DNA from: Cristatella mucedo
Taxonomy: Eukaryota; Bryozoa; Phylactolaemata; Cristatellidae
Reading direction: 5' to 3'
Length of the DNA: 57,500 nt
Assembly: GCA_009760855.2 (NCBI GenBank)
Contig: WPIO01000156.1
Span: 1 to 57,500, forward strand
Shown: piece by piece, positions 19,801-29,619 of the stretch
Numbering within the stretch: the first letter of the stretch is position 1
Layout of the letters: the number at the start of each line of letters is the position of its first letter
The notes under the pieces: model-generated
The model's input: the letters and a program-made list of their open reading frames with translations, nothing else
The model's database searches: none
Told to the model about the DNA's origin: nothing
Position numbers and translations under genes: made by a program

Positions 19801-20029
19801 AGGTGTAGACGGCAGTCCTGCTCTAATTCTTGCTTCCTACTCACTCCGCTGAGCGTTAAAATCACGTTTGTTAGTGAGGTAGGAAGCGGTCCATCCGTGA
19901 TGCTCATCCCAGGGGATTTTGAGTTGCACCATATATATAAGAAGCCTGTATATATGTATTGTAATAGAAATCAATAAATATATCTATGCACAAACATGTA
20001 ATCCTGCTGCTATCCCCAACATAATTCAC

Positions 20030-22555
20030 TTGTGACCGAGCAGCCTGCCGCCTCCACTTGGAGGCCAAGTCGCAGGCCCCGCTAGTTGACAATGACCGCT
20101 TGCAGACTCTACTCTTCCGATGCATCCATTCTCACCCGGTTCGAAAATCCAGCCTGACGTCTCCGCTATCGGAGAACCTCGCCGCCCGTCTTTGCAGAGC
20201 CCTAAACACGTCTCTGGGAGCCCACCGCGTGGAAAACTGCCACTTACGCCACGTTGACCCAGGATTCAGGCTCATTGTGTGCATCCTGAACGGCTGCCTC
20301 CACTTCGGGGACGTCCCTTCCGCCTGGAAAACGGGTTTCACGGTCCTAATCCACAAGAAGAGTGACCCAAGCATGCCCGGTAACTTCCGTGACATCTCGC
20401 TCTTGCCGACTCTACAAAAGTAGCTCTCGGGCAGCTTGGCCGCAAGGCTGTGCAAGTTCGCGGTTTGCTGTGGGCTTCTTTCACCGCAGCAACGATGCTT
20501 GGTTTCCAGCATGGGGGGCTGCCAAAAAAATTTCTTTCTTGTGAAGGGCTCTTTAGACGAGGCCAGATATCGTCAGGGTACTGGCGTTTGTTGTGTACGG
20601 GGTTTTTCTCGACCTTCAGAATGCCTCGGTAGCATCCCACATGTCTCCCTGCTCAGTGGGCGTCGGCATGCCGATGGATGCGAGGTTCTTCCGGTTCGTT
20701 CAGCGTCTCTATGCAGGCTCAATTCTGGAGCTTCGGGTGCGCGAAGAGACCCCGATGGCGTTTCTTGCGACTGCCGGCGTCCGGTAGGGCGACCATCTAT
20801 CGACGAGCCTCTTTTAGCGATGGAACGGTTTTGTCAGACCCACTTCCAGCATGCACAAGTCCAGCTTCCAGCTTGGCGGAACCTCTCTGTCGGTCTGTGC
20901 ATGGCAGATGGCCTTGCCCTATTCTCAGGCACGTCTTCTGGCTGTCAGGCCGTCATGTCTGCAGCTGAAAAGGCTGCGTCGACGCTGGGCATGCACTTCC
21001 GGCCGGCGAAGTGCTGTGTAGACGCCGCCAGGGGTGCGAAGGCCGTGCCCGCCTCAATCACCCTACACGACCGGCGGAAGGGACCTCCCCGAAGTAGAGG
21101 AAGTCGTTCAGGAGAACAAGTCGGTGGCCTACCTCGGAACCCGCAGCGTCTCGGGTAGCCTAGGGCTGTAATAGAGCAGGCCTGCTCATCCCTCGAAAAA
21201 GACATTAACCTGCTTAAGGCCAGCCTTCTCACCTATTGGCGAAAGCTTGACTTCTTGCGGACTTTCATTATGCCAGACTGGAACACTTTCTTCGGGTGCG
21301 GCTTGTGCTTAAGGCTGCTCTGACGCCAGCCGAAAAGGCTCTCATGAAGCTATATCGCATCGCGTGCGGTGTGCCGACTAATTCGTCGGAGCATTTATAG
21401 TTTGCCCCTCGCTAGGCTAGGGGGCTTAGCTTGATCCGTTTCAGGACGAACGCATCCATCTTACGTGCTGCGCCAACTTGTCGCATGCTGTGCTAGCCCG
21501 AAGTGGACGTCTGTCAAGTCGCCCATCACCTACTCGACCAAGCCGTCGCCGGCTTGGATGGCACGCTGTCGTCTGATGAGGAGCGTTTGCGAACCTGAGT
21601 CCAGCTGCCTTCGGGCCCTGGCAACAGGGTTGGTCCGATCTCGCAGTCGTCGGACGTTCTGAAGTGCCTTAAGCGGCACTCTTACCGCCTCTTGCTCGCC
21701 GGCCCCGAAGTGCTGGCTGTGTCCACCGACCCTGACGGCATCGAGTACTGGGTCGTGCCTCGAGTGGTCATCACGAAGCTGTGGAAGTTTACCAGGTTCG
21801 TGGAAGGCCGTGCTTCGGCGGCCCAGCCTGAACAGAGCAGTACAGCCGCTGCCTGGTCACGGTCAAATTTGTCACCCACAGTCTCCTCCTGACCGAGGGT
21901 CTTGGCCTGTCGTTCCGGGCCTGGCGGTTCGTGAGCCGAGCGCGCCTGGACGTGCTGCTAGTGGCTGCTGCTAGGAGTCGGGCATAACCTGGGACGGTTA
22001 CCAGCTGCCGCCTATGCCACACGGAGGCAGCGACCGTTAGCCACGTGATTAGCCACTTGCCGGCCGATGCTGCATGCAATTACGGACCGACACAATCTGG
22101 CTCTGGGCCGCCTAATCGGAGCTCTTCCGGCCACTGCGTTCAGGTGCATGTTGGAGGGCCACGCCCTCCTGCTTTTTTTGTGGTCTGGCTCTCAAGCCAA
22201 TGACACCATCGACAAGGGTCATCGTTCATCGAAAAATGCACCGATATTTTAGTCTTACTTTGCTGTAACGGTGCCGTTCGACGGCAGCGAGGACGCTCTT
22301 GTTATGGTGGCCCGGAACAAGACCGATATATAAGCAGCCATTGCCTGGTCTTTCGTGACCGCTGGCTACCGGTCGGCAGTGGTGAGGCCCTTCGTGGTCG
22401 GGGTCTCGGCAGCTGGTGGCCACACAACGAAGCTTGCCTGGCTGACCTCGGCATCCTACGCGTGGAGAGAAAGGCATTGAAACGGCACCGCGTCCCACGA
22501 CGCAATTACCGGCTCGGAAGCCTAAACCGGGAGGCTCGAGTAGCACTCAGGGCTT
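20030..22555 (+). mobile_element. RLE (R2/NeSL-type) LINE, most complete copy, inactivated
   Basis: The reverse transcriptase begins near 20,038. The finger block is 'WKTGFTVLIHKKSDPSMPGNFRD' followed by SLLP (20,320-20,410), interrupted by TAG at about 20,420. The palm follows in shifting frames: 'VFLDLQNA' (near 20,605), 'FFRFVQRLYAGS' (near 20,688), and the motif C region 'MADGLALFSG' (near 20,905), where the family has (Y/F)ADD-LALFS. The second catalytic aspartate is therefore lost. 'LGMHFRPAKC' marks the thumb. The zinc knuckle C-R-L-C...H...H lies near 22,010-22,065 and the endonuclease core near 22,255-22,445. Frameshifts and stops are frequent. There is one R2-like ORF with a C-terminal nuclease and no apurinic endonuclease, which fits an early-branching non-LTR element. 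Confidence 0.75.
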
Positions 22556-23110
22556 CGCACAATAATATTTTTATCGTATTCAATATTCTTATACTCAACA
22601 ATAAACATATAGCAATAATTAATTCCAAAAATACCATATATTGCAATTTTCTAAACGTATTAAACACCTTACACGTAGCAATTACAATTTATTGTCTATA
22701 ATTTTACCAATCCTCTTTCTAATCTTCTTCGCTCTCTTCGTTATCATAAGCTGTCTCTGAATCATTTTCAATCACTGTCAAGGCGACCAGATCCGAATTC
22801 CATAGCAACTTATTGTGATTCAGAAAAAGCACGTTGTTCAAGAATTGCAAGTGTTCTCCTTGTTTAGGATAATAATATGAATAGGTTTGTAATGATATCT
22901 TAATGTATTGTCAAATATTGGTATTTTCAACCAATCCCGTACAATATATTGGTATGGTCAAATGTATTAGCTCAATGTATTGTAGCCAAAAATTGCAGTA
23001 TATTTTATCTACAATGTATTGGTGCACAGCCTTGTTAGCACCCGCGATCCCGGCAGGACAGGGAACCACCGGCTATTGTATAAATACCAGTTAAAAACTT
23101 AAATAAATCG
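22556..23110. other. AT-rich sequence, no gene seen
   Basis: AT-rich after 22,560, with no coding signal. The part at 23,030-23,095 resembles the presumed RLE LINE 3' end (see 17,371-17,564), so the preceding AT-rich block may be an insertion separating it from its element. Confidence 0.3.
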
Positions 23111-23126
23111 TTATATATATACACAC

Positions 23127-23166
<40 letters not shown>
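23111..23166. repeat. (TA)n microsatellite
   Basis: About 55 bases of TA with a few CA steps, directly next to the inverted-repeat element that starts at 23,167. TA-rich DNA is a frequent target for DNA transposons. Confidence 0.9.
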
Positions 23167-23988
23167 GAGCCCTATGGCGTTAACCCGTGTTACCGAATTT
23201 CCGAAAGTAGAATTACAATTAGTTATTTATTTTGCTGATAGCTTCTCTAAAAAATACCACGTTTCAAAGTTCAAAACGCCGTTGACCTGTTTCTGGAGCA
23301 GCATCGTCAGAATCGTGTGGAAGCAATCTGAAGAACTATGTGCGCAAGAGCTCAATGAAAGGATGCACGCTATGGTTAGATATAATTACCATATAAAAAA
23401 ATGTTAGCAATGATGTTCTTAACAACGCAATGGAACTGGTGTACAAGTTTTTGGAACATCTTCCCGGGAAATTCATTGCCACCCACTGATCTGGAAAAAT
23501 TATGCGGGAGGTCCGGAATGGCGGCACCAGCGCTCGCCTGAATAGTATCGCTGATAGTGATCGCAAAGATCGGACAATATTGGCACGCCATTGGCGGCGG
23601 CATCCGATATGGCTCAGATTCATGGCAGGAAAAAGAGAATCAGTGCCGACGGCTGCTCCGGGCGTGCAAATACGCTCCGTGGGGCACCTGCAGAAGGCAC
23701 CAGCGGTTGTTCCAAATCAGCCATCATTCTTGAGATGTTTCTCAAAAAATAGGCTCAATTTTAGTGAGCAAGCCCTGGATCTTGCCCTTTATCTGGTCAG
23801 CCCCTGCGAACTTTCGCAATAAAAAAATAATCGCTTTCGAAATCGCTGTCTTTCTGCTGACGAAGAGAACTTGACAAGCCCGATATTTTCAGCCTATATG
23901 TGTATAATTTGGACCAATATTCATGTAGTATCGCAGTCCGCGCGCACCCGGATTACCATGGTAACCCGGGTTACCACCATCGGGCTAA
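23167..23988. mobile_element. Candidate DNA transposon with 28-bp terminal inverted repeats
   Basis: The sequence at 23,167-23,194 (starting GAGCCCTATGGCG) and the reverse complement of 23,961-23,988 (starting TAGCCCGATGGTG) agree at 23 of 28 positions. Both ends sit in ATAT-rich flanks. The internal 820 bases hold weak frames on both strands (plus 23,165-23,407 and 23,502-23,822; minus 23,336-23,623) without a recognised transposase motif, so this is probably a non-autonomous element or the remnant of a larger one. The right end also contains the perfect 16-bp palindrome GGTAACCCGGGTTACC. Confidence 0.55.
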
Positions 23989-24994
23989 TATGTAAATGAT
24001 AGAAATAGTAATAAATAGTAATCACCCGTAAACTGACCGAGTCAAGCCTCTGCATCAATGGCTCTTCCGGGAGCTCGTAAAAGCCTGTTGGACTGGTCGA
24101 AGACTATTTGACCTTTGACTATTGGACAATGGGAACGAAGAGCTGTCGCGCTTCTTCAGTCTCCCTCGGCGGCGCTCCGGAATACATCTATTATAGTGTT
24201 AAGACCTAGCTCGCCGCCTTTAGGTATGGCGAGTTCGGCGAAACCGCAATCAGAGACTTCACAATGGTGGCACTCCTCATTCCTAAACTGAAGTGTAAGC
24301 GAATATTAATTTTATCTATTTACGTTTTTTGCCTTTAAAAATTGAAGCTTAAAGAGGCGAAATCATTTTTATATTTTTCTAAATGGGCAATTTTTTGAAT
24401 TTTATACAATCAAAGTTAATTTAAATTGCTCCTAAAGTTAACGAAGTCTGCCATATTTAGACACTCTCTTAATGAAGCCAAAGTCACACTCTCAGAAGGT
24501 CTGGTTAGTACGAGTCCTGCCTTTCCTTTGCCGCTAAGCAGCTCTTAGAATACATAGGCAGTAACGGGATGGTGCATACAAAATTCTGCTTGGGCGGCAG
24601 AAGCAGCGCTACTGTTGGCAAACAGTCTGCTCCTTGCAGCGTGCGCCACCGTCGACCAGTCGGCGCTCCAGAAAGACACTGTCGTTCATCAGCTAAGGTT
24701 TCAGCATGGCTACAGGCCGCATTTGTCCAGCAGATTAGATTCCGGGTCACGCGCCAGTCAAGTTACGGTGAGCCAGCTGGCCGCTCTCAGAAGATTTAGT
24801 TCCCAAACAGTGCGTCATTAGTGCCCCCACCCCCAGTGCTCTGTGGGCACTTCGCCGTTCGAACGGGCGACCTAGACCTGAATTGTCAGCTATGGCAAGG
24901 GCTAAAACGAAGCCCCGATTCAGTAGTCTTTCCAAGCTTCTTAGTCTGCTGAGACTGCTAAAAATTCAGCCGCTAGTCTTGCAGGCAACTGCCT
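23989..24994. other. No gene seen
   Basis: A GC-rich part (24,010-24,300), an AT-rich part (24,300-24,480) and mixed sequence after that. Short open frames on both strands only; no motif recognised. Confidence 0.35.
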
Positions 24995-25112
24995 GTTAGC
25001 TACAGAATGCGTATGGAAAGCTGCTTACGGCTGCTTGAGTTTGCTATGTAAAACTCTCCTGCGTAACACCCATATAGTTTCTATGGTCTTGTGGCGATAC
25101 AGACGGAGATAC
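24995..25112 (+). mobile_element. LINE-A 3' end fragment
   Basis: GAATGCGTATGGAAAGCTGCTTA...AAAACTCTCCTGCGTAACACCCATATAG...ACAGACGGAGATACAT matches the last about 120 bases of LINE-A in forward sense. Confidence 0.8.
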
Positions 25113-25482
25113 ATATATAAATAGTCTTTATATTGGCATACGATTTTAAACTAGACAGTGATATATGGCCTGTCATAGAAAGCCTGGAATACACCTCCGC
25201 ATCCAGAGTCTGAGTAGAAATTTGCTCCCCTGTTACCCGGTAGGGAGACTATTAGCTAGACAGTCGCAAAATATACGCGTGGTCTTCAACGAATGCTTAA
25301 AATTACCAATTATTTTCAGCTGGCTGAGTATTCTCGTTCTTTACGTACTTACACACTCATTGGATCAGGTAGCAGCTGGCTAAGGACCTTACGAGCTCAA
25401 CTTTTCAATCTAAACTGGACTGCCGTAACCATCTTACTAGAACCACGGATATATACAAAAATACGACACTCGGATTAGCTCA

Positions 25483-25488
25483 TTTAAT
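25483..25488 (-). promoter_or_regulatory. Candidate poly(A) signal (ATTAAA) of the collagen gene
   Basis: On the minus strand ATTAAA lies about 385 bases after the stop codon at 25,874. It is the nearest variant signal noticed; no AATAAA was found in the first 700 bases. Weak evidence. Confidence 0.2.
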
Positions 25489-25873
25489 TGGCGTATGCGA
25501 CACCGTTGTTTCATTAATGTCTATGTTAAATTCTCCAACGTACTTGAAGGCGCCGCCGTGCAGTACGGCGCCGTTCTTCTATTGCTCGTAGAATGTCAGC
25601 TTCTCTGGCAAGCTGAGTCCACGCGTCAAGGTTTGCTGCAGCTGTTTACGTAGCCGCACCGATCGGATATAAAGTTAGGTCAACGCCACGCCCGCAAGAC
25701 ACTTCCTATCTCAAAAGAGGGCACGCGCTCCCGTCGCCCGAGAAATGTTGGCTGGCGTAGGCGCGATGTCATAGCTTTCGCTCGCTCCTCTGGCGCTCGG
25801 GCTGACGTGCCGTCTGGTCGTGCCGCCACGGTCGACTCGCCGACCCAGCGTGAATCGCTTCGCTCGTAGCCGC

Positions 25874-28213
25874 TTAGCCGACAGCGCCCTTAGGGCCTGC
25901 GGGACCTTGCGATCCCTGCAGTCCCGGCGGTCCAACGGCTCCCTTTGATCCCGCGGGTCCTGCAGGACCGACAGCTCCAGCTGTGCCGACGTTTCCGGTC
26001 GGTCCGACAGCTCCCTGTGATCCTGCAGGTCCCACTGGACCAGCGTTTCCCGTTGGGCCAACGGCTCCTTTTGGTCCCGCGGATCCCGCAGGACCGATGG
26101 GTCCAGCTGGACCGGCAGGTCCCACAGGTCCAACAGCTCCCTTTGATCCCGCCAGTCCTGCTGGACCGGCGTTTCCCGTTGGTCCAACAGCTCCCGATGA
26201 TCCTGTGGGTCCCGCTGGACCAGTGGTTCCAGCTGGACCGACACTTCCCGTCGGTCCGACGGCTCCACGTGATCCCGCTGGTCCAATGGCTCCCGCTGGA
26301 CCGGCAGGTCCCTGAGGTCCAACAGCTCCCTTTGATCCCGCGAGTCCCGCTGGACCGGCTCTTCCCGTCGGTCCGACAGCTCCCTGCGATCCCGCCGGCC
26401 CCACTGGTCCGACGGCTCCTGCTGGACCAGAAGGTCCCTGAGGTCCAACAGCTCCCTTTGATCCTGCGATTCCCGCTGGACCAACGTTTCCCGCCGGTCC
26501 AACTGCTCCCTGTGATCCTGTGGGTCCTGGTGGTCCCGCAACTCCTGCTGAACCGGCGCTTCCTGGTGGTCCAACTGCTCCCTTCGATCCCGTGGGTCCG
26601 GCAGGACCGGCAGCTCCTGCTGGACCGGTGTTTCCCGTCTGTCCGACGAGTCCCTGCGATCCCGCTGGTCCAGCTGGTCCGGCCGCACCCTTTGATCCCA
26701 TGGGTCCAGCTGGTCCGGTGATGCCGGCCGACCCACGGGCTCCGATTTCGCCTTTGCTGCCGTCGGCGCCAGTCTGGCCTGTCGAGCCAGCGGCGCCCAC
26801 GTCTCCCGTCGGTCCGACTGAGCCAGGCGCTCCGGTATCGCCGGGCGCCCCCGCCAGGCCGTCTCCGCCACTAGCTCCGGTAGGCCCCATCTGTCCCGTG
26901 GGTCCAGCTTCGCCGGTGGCACCAGCGTCGCCCGCTGCACCAGCTTCTCCCGTCGGACCTAGAGCTCCCGTCTCGCCAGCATCACCAGCCGGACCCGTCG
27001 CTCCACTGTCTCCGGTATCTCCTTTCGCTCCGGCGTCACCCGTCGGTCCAGCAGCTCCTGCGCTTCCGGGCGCGCCCGCCACACCGGTTTGGCCCGTCGC
27101 GCCGTCAGTTCCGCTCTGACCCGGCGCACCGGTCTGGCCATCGGCGCCCGCCGGTCCGGTCCTGCCAGACTCACCGGTTGGTCCCGCTGCTCCTGAGGCG
27201 CCATCCTCTCCCGTGGCGCCGGTAGCTCCCGGCTCGCCCTTTGCTCCCGGCTCGCCCTTTGCTCCCGCACTGCCCGGTGAACCCACTTCGCCGACCGCCC
27301 CCGTCGCTCCCGTCTGACCGGTGTCTCCAGTGACGCCGGAAGCGCCCCCAGGTCCCGCCAGTCCAGTCGCGCCTACAGCTCCGGCGTCACCTTTATCTCC
27401 TGTAAGTCCTGCCGATCCGGTCGCTCCAGCAGCTCCGGCGTCACCTTTATCTCCCGTAAGTCCTGCGGATCCGGTCGCTCCAGCAGCTCCAGCTTCACCT
27501 TTATCTCCCGTAAGTCCTGCGGATCCGGTCGCTCCAGCAGCTCCAGCATCACCTTTATCTCCCGTAAGTCCTGCGGATCCAGTCGCTCCAGTAGCTCCGG
27601 CATCGCCTTTGTCTCCCGTAAGTCCTGCGAATCCGGTCGCTCCAGCAGCTCCAGCATCACCTTTATCTCCCGTAGGTCCTGCGGATCCGGTCGCTCCAGC
27701 AGCTCCGGCGTCACCTTTGTCTCCCGTAAGTCCTGCGGATCCGGTCGCTCCAGCAGCTCCGGCTTCACCTTTATCTCCCGTAGGTCCTGCGGATCCGGTC
27801 GCTCCAGCAGCTCCAGCTTCACCTTTATCTCCCGTAAGTCCTGCGGATCCGGTCGCTCCAGCAGCTCCAGCTTCACCTTTATCTCCCGTAGGTCCTGCGG
27901 ATCCGGTCGCTCCAGCAGCTCCGGCGTCGCCTTTGTCTCCCGTAAGTCCTGCGGATCCCGTCGCTCCAGCAGCTCCAGCATCACCTTTATCTCCCGTAAG
28001 TCCTGCGGATCCGGTCGCTCCAGCAGCTCCAGCATCACCTTTATCTCCCGTAAGTCCTGCGGATCCGATCGCTCCAGCAGGCCCAGCATCACCTTTATGT
28101 CCGGAGTCACCCTTCAATCCCTGCTGCCCTGGAGGTCCTTCCTGACCGGGCGAGCCAGGCGGACCAGGCGGACCAGCCAGGACTACGCCAGTCGCATCTT
28201 GCCTCCTATGTCT
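25874..28213 (-). CDS. Membrane-anchored collagen, exon 2: Gly-X-Y domain
   Basis: The exon starts after an excellent 3' splice site (TTTCTCTTTGTCCGTTCTGCAG on the minus strand) in phase 0, giving 779 residues. The first residues are [11 protein letters not shown], an R-x-R-R furin-type site. They are followed at once by an uninterrupted Gly-X-Y triplet domain to the stop codon. Thirteen near-identical 18-residue units ([18 protein letters not shown] type) fill the first third. The last third is made of [10 protein letters not shown]-type units. Threonine and alanine are frequent and Gly-Pro-Pro is rare. There is no C-terminal non-collagenous domain: the frame ends GPKGAVG-stop. Together with exon 1 (37,819-38,406) the predicted protein is 975 residues, a type II membrane protein with an extracellular triple helix that could be shed by furin cleavage. 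Orthology to a named collagen is not claimed. Confidence 0.8.
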   Translation of the reverse strand, partial: RHRRQDATGVVLAGPPGPPGSPGQEGPPGQQGLKGDSGHKGDAGPAGAIGSAGLTGDKGDAGAAGATGSAGLTGDKGDAGAAGATGSAGLTGDKGDAGAAGATGSAGPTGDKGEAGAAGATGSAGLTGDKGEAGAAGATGSAGPTGDKGEAGAAGATGSAGLTGDKGDAGAAGATGSAGPTGDKGDAGAAGATGFAGLTGDKGDAGATGATGSAGLTGDKGDAGAAGATGSAGLTGDKGEAGAAGATGSAGLTGDKGDAGAAGATGSAGLTGDKGDAGAVGATGLAGPGGASGVTGDTGQTGATGAVGEVGSPGSAGAKGEPGAKGEPGATGATGEDGASGAAGPTGESGRTGPAGADGQTGAPGQSGTDGATGQTGVAGAPGSAGAAGPTGDAGAKGDTGDSGATGPAGDAGETGALGPTGEAGAAGDAGATGEAGPTGQMGPTGASGGDGLAGAPGDTGAPGSVGPTGDVGAAGSTGQTGADGSKGEIGARGSAGITGPAGPMGSKGAAGPAGPAGSQGLVGQTGNTGPAGAAGPAGPTGSKGAVGPPGSAGSAGVAGPPGPTGSQGAVGPAGNVGPAGIAGSKGAVGPQGPSGPAGAVGPVGPAGSQGAVGPTGRAGPAGLAGSKGAVGPQGPAGPAGAIGPAGSRGAVGPTGSVGPAGTTGPAGPTGSSGAVGPTGNAGPAGLAGSKGAVGPVGPAGPAGPIGPAGSAGPKGAVGPTGNAGPVGPAGSQGAVGPTGNVGTAGAVGPAGPAGSKGAVGPPGLQGSQGPAGPKGAVG
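27380..28087 (-). repeat. 13 copies of a 54-bp coding repeat in the collagen exon
   Basis: The unit encodes 18 residues (six triplets) of the type [18 protein letters not shown]. The copies differ mainly at L/P in 'AG(L/P)TG' and D/E in 'GDKG(D/E)AG'. High nucleotide similarity points to recent unequal exchange or slippage within the exon. Confidence 0.9.
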
Positions 28214-28225
28214 CTGCAGAACGGA
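28214..28225 (-). other. 3' splice site (acceptor) of the collagen intron
   Basis: Minus strand: a polypyrimidine tract ending CCGTTCTGCAG, with the intron's last base at 28,214. The phase is 0 and matches the donor at 37,818. The predicted intron is 9,605 bases long. Confidence 0.65.
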
Positions 28226-28353
28226 CAAAGAGAAACGTGGGGCTGGTGGTGAGCACTCGCTCGCATGACAGGCACTGGAGGACGATGGGCGGCTGAGAGC
28301 CAACCGACGAAGTACGGAAGTACGAGCAGCAGTCGCGTCTTAAGAAGCGATAC

Positions 28354-28442
28354 TTTGCAGCAAATGTAAAGCGCCTAGAAAGGGATTAAGTTCTCTGAGG
28401 GCGCTTGATCAAGTGAATTATTATTATTATCATTATTATTAT
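28354..28442 (+). mobile_element. LINE-B tail fragment in the collagen intron
   Basis: TTTGCAGCAAATGTAAAGCGCCTAGAAAGGGATTAAGTTCTCTGAGGGCGCTTG, then (TTA)n. The last about 90 bases of LINE-B. Confidence 0.85.
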
Positions 28443-28443
28443 A

Positions 28444-29020
28444 CTACGAGATGTTGTCTATGTAGGCATGCTTAGTCCGACCGCCGTGCTGCTGCTTCTG
28501 TCGTTGGTGCAGGGCTGTTTCAATGTGTTCTGAGAGTCCGTCCTCATTGCTCTGGAGCCAGCGGCAAAATCTCATGCTACTACAGCCGAGCTTATGCCGG
28601 TCACCTAGTTCTGCCACCTTCTCCTTCTCCTCGTCATTCTCGCAGCAGCTTCTCGAAGACTGGCTCGATACTCTCACGAGCCGTGCCGTGCGACTATATA
28701 CCAGCGATTGAAACGTTACGGCCAGCATCGTTTCAATCCGCACTGAGCGCCAGGGTGACTGCCGTTGCTACGGCGGCACCCGAAGTGAGGCTCCCGGAAT
28801 CACTCATCCGCAAAGAAACGACCGAGCCACTCGGGCGGGCGGGAGGCGAGCTCTCGAACTGCAGCGATTCCGTTTCCAATTCAGACTCAATCGAGGATAA
28901 CTCTTTCATCGCTGTCTCCGTCCATCCATCACGTCTTGAACGATGCTGGCAGAGCGACCTTCTGCCGGCCTCGTTCTGCTCGCGTCCTACTCTGCCGCCG
29001 CCGCCTCCGGCCCCACCTTA
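28444..29020. other. Coding-like but unassigned segment in the collagen intron
   Basis: Three short frames draw attention. Minus 28,444-28,743 (99 residues) has a charged helix. Plus 28,683-29,021 (112 residues) has a Ser/Asp-rich middle and a proline-rich end. A plus-strand ATG at 28,469 starts a signal-peptide-like MLSPTAVLLLLSLVQG that stops after 21 residues. None has convincing splice sites or a recognised domain, so this may be an unrelated host exon, an alternative exon of the collagen gene, or chance. Confidence 0.2.
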
Positions 29021-29619
29021 AGGCTTCTTGAGTGGTTGTGCAAGCGAACCAATTAAGCAACTTCTCGCTCGCAGCGATGGCCGCCCTGGTGAAGTTGCCC
29101 CGGAGCGCTGAATGCGGTTAGCTGACTACAAAATATGATCTCGTAATTAAGGTGCCTATCAATTAGAGAGGGAACCATTTTGGACTTTTGGGTGCTGCCC
29201 ATTGCCTTTCGAACAGATGTCCAGTTGACCAACGTGAGAAAGAAGAGGTCACATCTGCTGTTTGGTAAACGAATCCGAATATCCGCCGGTTGTTGGCCTT
29301 ACCGTTAACATAGCTGTTTTACACTCGCTTACTCGGTGGATGAAGGGCCCCTAAGCAGTTGCAGTCTGAACTGTCTGCCTTACGCCGAAAGAATTGTCTT
29401 CTCTTTCCTGAAAAGAATGGCCTCGCCAAAGCGGAAAAAGATCTGGCTTCCAACTGAGCATTTCCTCTGCTACGAGGCTGATAGCAGCGCAGTCCTACAT
29501 TAATTGTATTAATTTATCGACATATTTTGGTCAACCTGCTTCCTTCTTTCCTTGTTGCGGCGAATTGACGCTTTTGCTGTCGCTTTGTCAAACTTTCCCT
29601 AATAAGAATATTACAAGTC
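29021..29619. other. No gene seen
   Basis: Intronic sequence of mixed composition; no motif recognised on either strand. Confidence 0.35.

Noticed and set aside
27380-28087. Regular 54-bp repeats considered as a CRISPR-like array
   Set aside because: The units are contiguous coding repeats without spacers, in an animal genome.
25945-28145. Long plus-strand frames (Pro/Ala/Ser repeats) and alternative minus-strand frames (Leu/Arg/Asp repeats) over the collagen exon
   Set aside because: They are other frames of the Gly-X-Y repeat. Only the minus frame with glycine at every third residue has a proper splice acceptor and collagen pattern.
28444-28743. An additional coding exon of the collagen gene
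   Set aside because: It lies in the right place and strand, but no donor of consensus quality follows it, and the direct junction 37,819/28,213 is already in phase.
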